A stretch of DNA of 64,000 nucleotides from Misgurnus anguillicaudatus. Lineage: Eukaryota; Chordata; Actinopteri; Cypriniformes; Cobitidae. The stretch lies in NCBI RefSeq assembly GCF_027580225.2, contig NC_073355.2:16361501-16425500 (forward strand), written 5' to 3'. Below the pieces are notes generated by a model. The model was not told where the DNA came from. It made no database searches and saw nothing but the letters and a program-made list of their open reading frames with translations. A program made the translations under genes and the position numbers. Positions 31,741 to 42,539 of this stretch are shown one piece after another. Numbering within the stretch: the first letter of the stretch is position 1; each line of letters begins with the position of its first letter.

Positions 31741-32515
31741 GGGCCTGACAGCGGCTGAATCCATGACAAGGAAAAAAGGGGAATTAACTTTAAATTTCCA
31801 CTGAACCCCTCACCACAGCTTTCCTTTACTCTGCGTGAGCATGCCTCCATCAGTGGCACAGACTCAGCCAGCACAAGCTTCTCTATCTGTATCTAATTCT
31901 CTCCTCTGTCCGTGGCCCGACTGTAGCGCGAGGCTGCCTCCGCTACCGTCACAGGCCCGGACGCCTTATTTTCTTCCTCACCTCCCTTCTTCAGCCCTAT
32001 CCCCACAAGCGTGAGGCTGCCTCCGCTACCTGCTTTTTTCTTGGGGTACTAGGCTCGCTTGCTGCGGTCCGATCCTGACTGCGATCGTATTTGAATACCG
32101 GCGCCCCCCGCAGCATCGGTCTGGTTTTACCATCACTCGAGTAATTCAAACCCCGGTTCACTTGAGCAGTCTCGCGTCATCACCATTGGGCTCGTATAAT
32201 AAGTTTTTTGTTCTCATGCAGGCCGGGGGAGCGACGGCTGCGCATCTGTTTTTGAATGCAGAGTTTCTCAGTTGGCATGGTGATCATGCGTTGTGAAAAC
32301 TTATGATCAATGTCATCGACCAAGGCGCATGCGCAGCTCGCTTTGCTTCCCGGACGGATTGCGCGCTCGGTTCCGAGATACTTGTATTCGCTCAGACTGT
32401 GCCACAGTTCTATTGCAATCGAGCTCAGGCCACCTCCCTCAAGCAGTCTCGGGCTCGGTCAAGTGGCGGTAGCCCGGTGCGCTCCCGGCTTCGCATGACA
32501 GCTTTATAGACAGAT
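31741..32515 (+). pseudogene. 5' portion of a DIRS-like retroelement (putative gag region)
   Basis: This GC-rich block stands out from its AT-rich surroundings. It contains a direct repeat GAGGCTGCCTCCGCTACC (31,933 and 32,012), CTCTG/TCC-rich sequence and many stops in all frames. Its position upstream of the reverse-transcriptase remnant and its base composition suggest the first open frame of the same retroelement. No protein motif is recognisable, so this is inferred from context only. Confidence 0.35.
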
Positions 32516-34250
32516 TTAATGACCAACATGTGCATAATTAAAGGGGAGTTCGTTTTAATGATCTTTTTAAGCCACCAAGTAAAGTTATTTGCATATTTGT
32601 TTAAGTTAAATACATCTTTTCTTAAACATATTTTTAGAAAATATTTGCAATGATGTGTATGACGTGTAAAGGTATGGACTAAAATCTCGTCACTTTTACA
32701 ACGTTTTCACCAGCAGGTGGCGCCATATTTAGGTGTTTCGAGTTTGTCGAAATGATGAATCTTTTTGTCAAAACAATTAATTTACTGTAACTGATTTGAA
32801 GCTTCGAAAAAGCATCTGTATTTATTGCCCAGTCTTGAGCAGCGTTTAAACCCAGTGACGCTGAAAGACAACAAGCCTTTCGTGACAATAAATGATGCCT
32901 GCTTAAAAGATTAAGTTCAAGAGAACGATTTGTTTAAAGCGAACAGGTCGAAGCATTCCTCCAAATTGGACTGAATCATTTTTAAAACAATGGCGTCTCC
33001 AAACAGCATGATCTAACGTTACTCGATTTCAGGTGTGCTTAACAGTCACTCTGACTCAAAATAAGACAATATTCCACTGCATAATCTATTTACCATACAG
33101 ACCTTTCATTACAGCTCCCAGTTACTTCAACATTACACTGAACTGAGACCGTGTTGTTAATGAGTATGCACGTTCCTGACAGCACGCATACTGATACAAC
33201 GGTTACCAAGCCACCGGTAGACTGTATCCAGAACAGTTTCCTTCGAACGCATCCGACAAGCTAAAATAAGCATGGGCACTCCGAATAGTACATGTTCGAC
33301 AACAGTAAGCTGCCGTGCTGTTTATCCTTGAATTGAAGAGATTACCGATGGGCAAAATGTAAGTCTACATTTAACTTAAAATGTATAGACAATCGTATTG
33401 CTATAGACAGTTTTATTCAACAGCGTTTATTAAAACATGTAACGTTAACATGTATTAAACAGGAGGATTAATTTAAACAGTGATTACTCACTCGCATGTA
33501 GGCTACCTGAAGTTTTTGACGCAGACAGACAAATGTTTTGGTTTGCACAATTAACTTACGAACGTGTTTGCTTTACTGTGTTTCTTAAAAAGACATGAAC
33601 CTGAACAAATATGACCATGGGCAATTCATCTTTACATCTTTAGATTCTGCCGTCATGCCTCACTTCTACCACGGACAATATAATATGACTGTCGACTTTA
33701 CTTCTGCACTTTCTGTACGTAATTATCTGATGATCTCCGCAAAGCCGCGTGACGTAACAATAGAGCAGTAATGAACAACCTAAATTTGTGATCTACAAAA
33801 AGACACTGCGGCACTCAGTGCAAAAAGTTATTGTGGAACCACAACACAAATGTTGCATTTGGTCACTGCTACTTGGCAGATGTTTTTCACTACTGCTAAA
33901 GCTAAACCGTTTTAAAAGTATCTAAACTACCGTCCAACTACAGAAAACATGTAGTTAAGTTAGTAGCGTCGCTACTTGTCCCCAACACTGTCTAAGCGCT
34001 ATAGTATATGCACACGCATTTACTGTCATCTCATACAGATTGTATTTTAAATCGCAGTGACATGGTTTCTGTTAAACGCCATCAAAGAAATTCTCTTCAC
34101 TATCATGGCATTGACCAAGTTAAAACTGATCAAAAACGCCAGTTCAACGCTCAACCGGCAAAATGGACATCACTTCTGCATTTAAAGTTACATACGTTGG
34201 TACTGTTAATGTATTTTAGTAGCAAAGCAGCCTAAGATTTCTGATATGCT
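32516..34250. other. Unresolved insertion between retroelement parts
   Basis: AT-rich sequence without paired ends. Near 33,955-33,992, AGTAGCGTCGCTACTTGTCC followed by CCAACACTGTC looks like one terminus of a DNA repeat (ACAGTGTTGGGG type). ATGGGCAAAATGTAAGTC near 33,347 resembles a small exon followed by a splice donor, but nothing else supports a gene. It separates the retroelement's 5' part from its pol part. Confidence 0.4.
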
Positions 34251-34289
34251 ACCAGAAGCAATTTTCTGGACTCGCTTTAACAACTATGC

Positions 34290-35054
34290 AATTCCTTACG
34301 TCATTCACCTGCAATATGACTTCTTAATATGACCTTCTCACAATTCAAAGGGTTTTCACTGAGCTCGATATTCCAATCGCTCAAGATAAAACCAGGGGTC
34401 CAGCCATGTCCATCGAATTTCTGGGCATCATTTTAAACAGTAAAAATTCCAAGTCACACTACCCAAAGATAAAATTGACAGGATAATTCTGGTCGCATCC
34501 ACACTTTTAAACAATTCAAATGGTTCTAAATGCAAGCCGCTATCGCTACTCGGCCACATTATGCGTTGTGTTGTATTATGCATAATCCCGCAAGGCCACC
34601 CTTTCATCCCGCATGTCCTCTATCTTATGTTGTCGTTTACGTGCTTGAAGATCAAATCTCCCTAAACAGCTAAGGCCACAACGAGGTCCGTTATGGATGA
34701 CCTTCCTTAAACAACTGAATGGTCTGTCTGTTTTACACCATTCTGGGTTCTCTCCACGTGTATATCCTATCGTATACCGACAATGCTCCCTCAATAAGTT
34801 TCAGGGCGGTTTTATCAAGGTCGCTGTTTCGTGTCTACAGGGCCCCCAGCTTCTAAATTTACCGCAGCCACCAAAATCCTCAACAATATTCAGGCAATCC
34901 ATTTTACTTGAATCCGGCATCCCAGTGGACCCCCTTATTTCAAACCATTCCTTCCGCATAGACGCAGTTGTACAAAAAAGGCCTTCCACAAAAAAATCTA
35001 ATTCAAACCCTGGGCCGCTGGTCATCAAACTTTCAAATCTACAACAGATCCAGC
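34290..35054 (+). pseudogene. DIRS-like pol remnant: reverse transcriptase and tyrosine recombinase
   Basis: A frame near 34,318-34,440 reads TIQRVFTELDIPIAQDKTR and then SIEFLGIILNS, the region just after the catalytic YxDD of DIRS/Ngaro-type reverse transcriptases. The YxDD itself is reduced to YDF beside a stop. At 34,500-34,640 LLGHIMRC, IIPQGHPFI and LYL follow in shifted frames, as in the connection/RNase H part. At 34,900-35,050 GIPVDPLISNHSFRID (the HxxR recombinase motif) and LGRWSSNFQIYNRSS (the last part before the catalytic tyrosine region) identify a tyrosine recombinase. A combination of RT and tyrosine recombinase defines DIRS-like elements. Multiple frameshifts and stops make it non-functional. 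It is interrupted by a hAT MITE at 35055. Confidence 0.7.
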
Positions 35055-35441
35055 TAGGCATGGGCCGGTATGAGATTTTGAGAGTATGATAACCTCAAGC
35101 AAAAATACCACGATTTCAGTGTTGCGGTATTGCCATAGCATCACTAAAATGTTATTTTCAAATGTCTGTGTATACAAACAACTTTTCAACTGGACAATAC
35201 ATTTTATTTTAAGCAACACGTGTATTCCAGGTTAAAATAAAGCACTTAAATTATAATATTCTTTAATATATATATATTAAATGTAAACATCAAATCAATT
35301 ACATGACATGATTTAATAATTTTTGTATAAACACACCTCATGCCTCAGAAATAGTATCACAGAAATGTTAGTGGTTTTGAAACCTCGAGCCTTTAAAACC
35401 TCAGTCAGTATACCTTGAAACCGGTTACCGGCCCATGCTTA
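35055..35441. mobile_element. hAT MITE, TAGGCATGGGCCGG ends
   Basis: GATCCAGC lies exactly on both sides (35047-35054 and 35442-35449), a perfect 8-bp duplication. Ends TAGGCATGGGCCGGTATGAG and GTTACCGGCCCATGCTTA are complements. The interior is AT-rich and non-coding. It inserted within the recombinase coding remnant of the DIRS-like element, whose sequence resumes without loss after the duplication. Confidence 0.9.
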
Positions 35442-35640
35442 GATCCAGCCGCTTCCACATCACGTGTAACAAACCTTAACCAATTAATCGTTAATTCTCA
35501 CAACTCGTGCTGATTTGCACGTCGCCGGATGCTCCCATTCGTGTTGGCGTGGGTTCCCCACTCATAGGAGGCAAGGCGCTTTTCCCAGCCCCCTTTGAAG
35601 CATTGGTCGAACCCTCCCGACCGAATGCAGTGGGCACCCT
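35442..35640 (+). pseudogene. End of DIRS-like pol and start of the 3' region
   Basis: After the hAT insertion the sequence continues GATCCAGCCGCTTCCACATC and soon reaches stops, as at the end of a recombinase gene. It then becomes GC-rich and leads into the tandem array. Confidence 0.5.
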
Positions 35641-35643
35641 CAT

Positions 35644-36239
35644 TTCGACTGCAGGCGGGGCCTACCCGTCCGATGCCGTGAGCATTTTCTTCCAAAGCTC
35701 CCGTTGGATGCTGCGAGGGCCCTCCCGGTCGAACAGCTTAACTCGATCCCCAATCACGCTAGTGCCGTTCATAATAGCTTACTGTTCAACTGCTGGCAGG
35801 GCTTACCCATCCGATGCCGTGAACATTAGCTCCGTCGGATGCTGCGAGAGCCCTCCTGGTCAAACGGCTAAACTCAATCCCAAATCAAGCTCGCGCTATG
35901 CGTCCCGTTCAACTGCTGGCGGGGCTTACCCATCCGATGCTGTGAGCATTAAGCCCCGTCGGATGCTGCGAGAGCCCTCCCGGTTGAACGGCTAAACTCG
36001 ATCCCGGATCACGCTCGCGCTGCGCGTCCTGTTCAACTGCTGGCGGGGCTTACCCGTCCGATGCTGTGAGCATCAAGCCCCGTCGGATGCTGCGAGAGCC
36101 CTCCCGGTTGAACGGCTAAACTCGATCCCGAATCACGCTCGCGCTGCGCGTCCTGTTCAACTGCTGGCGGGGCTTACCCGTCCGATGCTGTGAGCATTAA
36201 GCCTCGTCGGATGCTGCGAGAGCCCTCCCGGTTGAACAG
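35644..36239. repeat. ~124-bp tandem array at the DIRS-like 3' end
   Basis: TTCAACTGCTGGCGGGGCTT or a close variant starts at 35644, 35785, 35908, 36032 and 36156, giving unit lengths 141, 123, 124, 124 and a partial last unit. Each unit holds two related half-motifs, CCGTCCGATGCTGTGAGCAT and CGTCGGATGCTGCGAGAG. The later units are nearly identical and the first is the most diverged. The 162-codon open frame across it (35507-35995) only reflects the repeat. Such arrays fit the complex terminal regions of DIRS-like elements, but the association is by position. Confidence 0.85.
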
Positions 36240-36590
36240 TCACGCTCGATTTTGCAAATACCTTCTCCTACCCTTCACTTTTTTTGGGGGGTTAATTTCA
36301 CATCATTTCTCTACCGCTGCATCGCTGATGTTTCCTCTGCTCCCGCAGGAGCTCTGCCTCCAACAAAAAAATTTTATTTTTCCAACTTCACTTTCTGCAA
36401 GTTTTTTTGGGGGGCTACCAATACAACCTCCGGCTGCTGTCCGACATTAGTTTGCAATTTTTGGGGGGTGTTCTGGGTTCAGGCCTAATACAGACCCCGG
36501 AGCCCTCTCTTTGTTGAGGAGTGCTCCGGGCTCGGGCCAAATGCCGAGCTCAGAGCCCTCTCCTCGGACAGCACGCCAAATACGCATATC
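36240..36590 (+). other. 3' tail of the DIRS-like element
   Basis: Three short TTTTTTTGGGGGG or TTTTTGGGGGG runs (near 36,285, 36,402 and 36,460) alternate with GC-rich sequence. CCCCGGAGCCCTCTC and CCGAGCTCAGAGCCCTCTC repeat near the end. The base composition returns to AT-rich at about 36,595, which I take as the approximate boundary. Confidence 0.4.
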
Positions 36591-36619
36591 ATTAATTCTA
36601 TCTGACTTATTTGTAAGTG

Positions 36620-36790
36620 TGAACTCTTTAATTTTGTTATCTCAAGATCACAAGAAAATTAAGTTGTGATCACGAGAAAACAACTTTTGTTATGTTGAGA
36701 TCACGAGAAATTAAGTCGTGATCATGAGAAAACAAGCAAGCAAAAATAAAACGACCTGGACGACCTCTCTCGGCTTCCGTATAGAGGAGG
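36620..36790. repeat. GATCACGAGAAA-type short repeat
   Basis: Four GATCA[CT]GAGAAAA or GATCACAAGAAAATT words and the complement-like TTAAGTCGTGATC occur within about 90 bases, forming an imperfect local palindrome. It is non-coding. Confidence 0.55.
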
Positions 36791-36828
36791 TTCAGCTGAC
36801 AAAAAAGTTTTAAAACCGATACCATAGA

Positions 36829-37224
36829 CAGTGGCGGGAGACTTCTCTTCCATAGGGCGCAAATTCAAAATATGTGTTCAGAATATCATGCGTGTGGCTC
36901 GTCATGTCAAAATATATTTTTGTTGTGTCACATGAAAATATGTCATCATGCATCTTGTCAAAATACGTACCTGCTGCAAACATTTCGAAAGGGTTAATAA
37001 AAGAGACGCTTACATTCACAAAATACACGCAAGACACTAACTTAACACTAAACTCTGATTACACATGAGATTAACCGAGCATATCGTATTTTGACATGAC
37101 ACGTCATAAACAAAAGTTTACATGACACGCCGAATACATATTTTAGCATGGCGAGCTAAATACATGTTGTGACGAGCTTCGCATCGTGCGCCCTCGAAAA
37201 AAAATAAGTCACCGGCCACCACTG
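36829..37224 (+). mobile_element. hAT-like MITE, CAGTGGCGG ends (copy 2)
   Basis: Starts CAGTGGCGGGAGACTTC and ends GCCACCACTG. The flanking octamers ACCATAGA and GCCATAGA differ at one base. It is the opposite-orientation relative of 13187-13614: both contain TTCGCATCGTGCG-type ends and CAAAATATGTGTT words, and their longest frames (36874-37068 plus here, 13381-13566 minus there) align across the SKYxFVVS region. Confidence 0.7.
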
Positions 37225-37229
37225 GCCAT

Positions 37230-39110
37230 AGAAGAACCATTTTTGGCTGAATGATTATGAAAAGGTAAAAAATACGTTATTTTATGACATCACTGTACAG
37301 ATCCTTTTAAATCCTTTATTTTTAAGAGTGTATAATCAGGCAAGAGAATAATAAAATAAAATGTCTCCCAAAAAGGACTGAATACATACTATCCAAGGCA
37401 TTGATATCTCTTTCCTGATCTATATTTCTTTATGTGCAGCACAATGAGGAAACAGGGAACCACAAATAATCAGTTATCTCTCAGCCAGAGTCTGCTTGGC
37501 AAAATAAGCAAAACAAACCCATATTACACGCTGGGCTAATTAGGCCCCAACTTGCGTTATTTATTTACTAAGCTCAAACAGACATTACACTCCCCTGCCG
37601 CCAACCCTTCACGGCCAATCGGAACAGAGCCGACGGGGACAGTGCCTTCAACGCGCCCTCTGCTCCCAGCCTGCTATCAGCCATGTGTGAAAACAGAGGA
37701 GTGCTTGTCAAAAAAAGTGCTTCTCAATTCCTGTAAGCGTTTTGCTTTTTGACACATAAGTCATTTGGTTTGCGTAGCTCAGATAAAACATCCAAACGAG
37801 GCAGAGGAGATAAGTAATCTCATTTACATTTGTTGCTCTCCTTAAAGCATAAACAGACAGATGCTCTATTTATGAGACCGCAACAATTAGCAAGTAAAAA
37901 TATCAAATCCCATTAATATTCAAGGCTCAGAAAATGTGCTCGGATAAACAAAAATGTGCATGAAGTTGCACTGTAGTGGGCCTATTTAAAGAAGGATATT
38001 AAAATTAATTGTCGTTGATTCCTTTAATATGGATGGTGAACGTCACATTGTTTGTATGCAATGTATTAGTGTTTCCAATGTAATTTGGCCCTGAGCTATT
38101 TGATTTGCTTGTTTTGGGTTTTGTGATTTTTGATTTGGTTTGAAGCCCAGAGAATCCACTTCCTTTCCAGTCTGCATCAAAGGAATGTAATGAGGAGCAT
38201 TCATTGCTACAGCTCCTAAATTGCCCCAGTGAAATTGGGGAACAATGCGAGGTGTAATAAGCTGTACTGTGGGTACGAATGCAGAAATTAAATCCCCTGA
38301 CTGACACTCGTGAGCTTGACGGTACTTTGCCATTTTGACAAATTGTTACTATTGATCTCCTGAATACTACATCGTGTTTTCGCACGTATATACCATTCCT
38401 TTATTAAGTTACTCCAATATACCAGCCCTGATTTCTGCCAATACCGAGGATTCTCTGATATCTGCCTCCCTCGTCGTTACCGTGGAAACCAAGAGCCGAT
38501 GAAAGTTCGCTGCAAACATGTCTTCCTCACAGGTCCGTCTTTCCTGCTCAATATGAGACACTGAATTTAAAAAATAACATGCCAGTATTGTTCTCTGATA
38601 TTTGCTCGGCTGCACTCGTCAAAGAAAGCGTCAGCTTCGTCGTCTTTCATCTCGTACGTACGATGCCATTAGCATTATGAAGCACATTTATGAAACCGCC
38701 TTATTCCTCTTCCCACAGATTAAGTGATAAGAGTTTAAAAGTGATTTTGAGACGAGATGATGGGTGCGAGAAGTAAATAAGCGCCACGTCTCACGTGTAC
38801 TTCAGACGGCATCAGAAAGCTCAGTTGCAGTGGGTTGTGGCTTTTCCAGAGATGAAAGAAAAAGACTGGATACCATCTGGGAATACATTTCTGAGAGCGT
38901 GATGTCATATGAAAATATGCCATGTTGCTCAGGAAATTAGTACACAAAAATTTGCCAATAAATTATTTATTGCAGTGGTTCTCAAACTGGGCGCCCTTAG
39001 ATGGTGCCAGGGGGACCAAGTTAATGACATTTCAAGAAAATACATAAATTTATCATAAATTCTATGTAATTAAACCTTAGAAAATGATGGCTACTATCCA
39101 ACAGCACTAC
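37230..39110. other. Mostly non-repetitive stretch
   Basis: There is no confirmed gene. It contains one coding-like minus-strand block described separately (38005-38385). The rest shows no paired ends. Confidence 0.5.
38005..38385 (-). pseudogene. Unidentified coding-like block
   Basis: Two overlapping minus-strand frames run through this region. One (38043-38333, 96 codons) reads MAKYRQAHECQSGDLIS at its start and later QLITPRIVPQFHWGNLGAV. The other (38005-38385, 126 codons) ends NNVTFTIHIKGINDN. The residue mix is less low-complexity than in the chance frames elsewhere, and a single frame change could link the two. I do not recognise the family. A retrocopy, an old endogenous viral fragment or chance are all possible. 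No splice signals, promoter or signal peptide were seen. Confidence 0.3.
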
Positions 39111-39124
39111 AATGTATCATTAGG

Positions 39125-39231
39125 GTGCGGTTTCCCAGACAGGGCTTAAGCCTAGTCCCAGACTAACTTAAATGTTAATTTACCTAAGGCATAATCCTGG
39201 TTTAAACTAATCCCTGTTCGGGAAACCGCCC
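39125..39231. mobile_element. MITE, GGTTTCCC[AG]GACAGGG ends
   Basis: GGTGCGGTTTCCCAGACAGG on the left and CCCTGTTCGGGAAACCGCCCC on the right are complements. The interior AGCCTAGTCCCAGACTAA is also partly palindromic. At about 107 bp it is a complete small MITE; one terminus of the same family is at 30610-30705. Confidence 0.75.
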
Positions 39232-39504
39232 CATATGTTTTGTTTTATTAAAATTTTAAGTTTCGGAATGTTTTATATCATAAATTTCCTTTGGGTGGGT
39301 GCGAAGGGATGCACGTATACAGGGGGTCCCATGCCAAAAATGTTTGAGAACCACTGATACAATAAAATTGTATCTGGCTTTAGTTAACCCTTGCCTTAAG
39401 TTTGTTTATTTTATAGATTTTGATCCATTGGTGTGAATGGTGTGTTGATTTGTCCTAAATTCTAATTACTTGGGTGCAGATCCACACATGTGCCTCATCC
39501 AAAT

Positions 39505-39665
39505 TGCTGGGTTATTTTCGACCCAGTGTTGGGTCAAAAAGAAAGAAACGCAGCCATTGGGATAAATTAACCCAGAAAATGTTTAGATTTGATCCAAAAA
39601 TTGATTAAAACAACCCATAATTTTGGCCTAAAACAAGTTTAAATTACAACCAAACCGGTTGGGTT
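39505..39665. repeat. AACCCAG-type MITE copy
   Basis: AAATTGCTGGGTTATTTTCG followed by ACCCAGTGTTGGGTCAAAA begins the copy, with TAACCCAG, ACAACCCATAA and GGTTGGG words further on. It matches the ends of the 19545-24517 element. Its right end is degraded. Confidence 0.6.
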
Positions 39666-39714
39666 CGTATCTTTAGTCAATGCTGAAAAACAGGCCAGTC
39701 TCAACCAGTGGCGG

Positions 39715-41228
39715 ATGCAGAACGTGACATATGGGTGGGCATGGATTAAGTCCGGGTGGGCCTGAATCTATGGGTGTCACTTTTGAATAAGAAACTATAA
39801 CAAGTCTATAAAATTCATCAAAACTTCAGCACACTAATTTAAACAGCATACACACACACCCGAACTGCACGTCACATTTTTGACATTATTGATACTTTAA
39901 ATTGTAATGCAACGTGACATTTATTAAGCCTTTTTGGTAAAAAAAATATTGGGCTCTCATAGCCTACAAAAAGAACCTGCACACAGTGACAGGAAATATA
40001 AATGAACCCAAAAAAACCCTTATACTTTTTTAAATAGCCTATTAAAGTTTTTAAATAAATACGGCTACTAAATGCTTAAAATGAAGCTTCTAACATCATA
40101 TTCTCTTCATGCAAATAACTAAAAATATATTTTCGTTCTCACATATTTAAGTTAACTTACTAAATAAAGAAAGAAAAAGGGAATTGCTAGAATAATGTTA
40201 GACTCTTGGGGTTAAACGAAATGACAAATAAAGAAACATTTAATATACTTTTTGATGAGCATAAGAGCAAGCCTACTCGTGAAGAGCGGAGCCGAGGAGC
40301 GCGCATATCAGACGTGAACGAAAGGAATAATGGATTTAATGCTTTTACTTCATTTCCTGACAGTTTCACTTGTTAGTGAGGATAGTAATGGCTAACAAGA
40401 TGACGCCGAATTACATACAACATAATTACCTAACTAAATCTGAGAGAATGCAAACACATTACAATATTTTTTCCTCCGCCCGACGGCCAAGGCGCATCAT
40501 TTTTTTTTAGCCCGACAGGAATTCGCCAAAGCCCGTAATAGACGTCGGGCAAGCGATTTTGCGAGGTTTGTTTTGTAGAAAGACTCTCTTTAAAGTGAAT
40601 TTCGTTTTGTATAAATTGTATCTTAATATTAATCAATGTTTGATCAAACAATTGCCTCGATTTAATAAATAGGAAGCAAACCAAGAACGTCTGTGTGGTG
40701 TGGATTGAAGTGAACCCACTATATTTCCGCAGCCTACGTCTTTCTGCTTTAATGCATTTCTTAAATGAATGTCTCAATTACACAGTAGGCTTATAGGTTG
40801 TTATGATAGGCTATTTGTTGCTTAAAAGCAATAGGCTATATTGTATAAAGTGTAGCAATAAACGTGGCGTGACTTATAGTGCTGCTATATCGCTATATCA
40901 AACAACATCACTATGATCAGATGTTTTCTTTCTATTTTTTACCCCGCTGTCATATTTGTTGTGTGTTTATGTTATTGAGAGGAAAGCGCGCAGCACATAT
41001 TTATAACGTGTTGTTATTCAAAATACGTTTTCTACTTGCTTGCAAAAAAAGTTCTCAAAGTGATCATGGCTGAAAGCTGCTCGGGAATATTTCATTATAA
41101 CGCAACATTCAACTGCTTTAATAGTTTTTAAATAGTTATCAGGCTTACTTATAATTTTACTGTTATTAACATAACATGCAATAGATAAATTACACCACAT
41201 AAAGTAGTATACATGTCTAACTATACAG
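39715..41228. repeat. Composite repeat region, ends uncertain
   Basis: CCAGTGGCGGATGCAGAACG at 39,715 looks like a hAT-type CAGTGGCGG terminus with GGGTGGGCATGG following. Near 40,476-40,570, GCCCGACGGCCAAGG, AGCCCGACAGGAATTCG and GATTTTGCGAGG resemble, in reverse, the CAGGGCTCGCAAAATTT end at 48,475. I could not pair the ends, and no coding motif was found. Confidence 0.35.
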
Positions 41229-41502
41229 AGTAGTATTTTTTACATTTCTGATTGGGCGGGCCAACACAGACTGTGATGTAACAGTCGAGATGTACGCCCC
41301 AACATGTTTACTAATGTGAGCTAATGGCATGAGCAGAGCAGAGCCAATCAGAGCAGAGCTCAACATTATTATTCATGACTCTTCCAAAAAATAGACCATT
41401 TCATTCAAATGAGAAATCCGAGGGTTGTAAGTGGACATGTAAAAATGTTTCTGGATAATTTTTGCACTTAATAAAGTTACATATCTTCTATGTAGTGCTG
41501 GG

Positions 41503-41946
41503 TAGTGTTGTAGTACTCGAGATCTGTCTTGGTCTCGAGACCAGTCTCAATACCACTTTTTAAAGGTCTTGGTCTTGTCTCGGAATCAACTCCATTTTTA
41601 CTCTGTCTCGTCTCGGTCCCAAATTTTATTTCAAGACCACAACTGATGGCATATCACGAAATGTTTTTTTAATCATTAATTATTAAATAATTGTTATAAT
41701 TTACAGATTTTTACGGTGCAAATTTATTATTATTATTATTTATTATTTTATCAACTTCTCTCATGGCACACACACACACACACGAGAAGTGCCTAATCAT
41801 ATGCATATTCCAAATTTTTATCATAAGTGTTTTAATGCAGTGACTTGCACTGGTCTTGGTCTTGACTTGGTCTCGACCCTTCAAAGTCTTGGTCTTGACT
41901 CGGTCTCGGCCTGTCTTGGTCTTGGTCATGACTTGGTACAACACTA
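41503..41946. mobile_element. hAT MITE, TAGTGTTGTAGT ends (inner)
   Basis: GTGCTGGG lies exactly on both sides (41495-41502 and 41947-41954). Ends are TAGTGTTGTAGTACTCGAGA and GACTTGGTACAACACTA. GGTCTTG and GGTCTCG words fill both arms, and a short (CA)n tract lies at 41,767-41,783. The duplicated target is itself part of the terminal sequence of the outer hAT. Confidence 0.92.
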
Positions 41947-42485
41947 GTGCTGGGTGATAATTCAATAACGATAATTTACCGATATACATTTTCCCGATAA
42001 ACCGATAACGACTGTTCGATAAGTGATCGATTATGTTTACGCACTGTGCGTAATGTTGCGCAAGCACTTCCGGATGCCGCACGCATTCTTGGTTTAAATC
42101 ACAGTGTCAGTAAGACTTGAAGGAGTGTAAGATGAGGCAAGTTATTCATTTATTAGTAGAGCCCTATGATTTTCTAGATGCGGATAACGTGGACGGAATC
42201 CCGGAATCCAAATGCGCGTAAACATTTTCCTTTTGTGTAATGTTGGACGCGCAAACAAGGTTCATCAAAGCCCGAAACACAGCAGACACAATAGGTAGAG
42301 TATACTGTACTTTCTTTCAGCGTCCGCCTTGCGCGCGCACACCGCACAGCTTTAAAAGTATATTTACAGGACATTCACAAATTCAGGAAAGTGAGGAATA
42401 ACAGCAGATCCACCACTGCAGTGAATATACTGTATGAGTGTGCGCTCCCACAGCAACGTGACGCTCTTGACATCCATTTATCAGC

Positions 42486-42539
42486 GTTTATGTTCACTTA
42501 AACAAGAACGTTTTCTTTCTTGTTTAAGTGAACATAAAC
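42486..42539. repeat. 23-bp perfect inverted repeat, 8-base loop
   Basis: GTTTATGTTCACTTAAACAA then GAA (42486-42508) pairs exactly with the sequence at 42517-42539 around CGTTTTCT. Imperfect pairing may extend outwards (CATCCA.. / ..TGGATG). Confidence 0.95.

Noticed and set aside
33300..33370. Small first exon ATGGGCAAAATG followed by GTAAGT
   Set aside because: No downstream exon or promoter could be matched; a single donor-like site is expected by chance.
35507..35995. 162-codon open frame on the plus strand
   Set aside because: It is the translation of the ~124-bp tandem array, giving a repeated AYPSDAVSI / MLREPSRL pattern. The repeat unit explains the lack of stops, and there is no domain or promoter.
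41711..42082. 123-codon minus-strand open frame
   Set aside because: It spans the GGTCTTG-rich arm of the inner hAT and the start of the outer hAT. The KTKT-type repetition reflects the DNA repeats.
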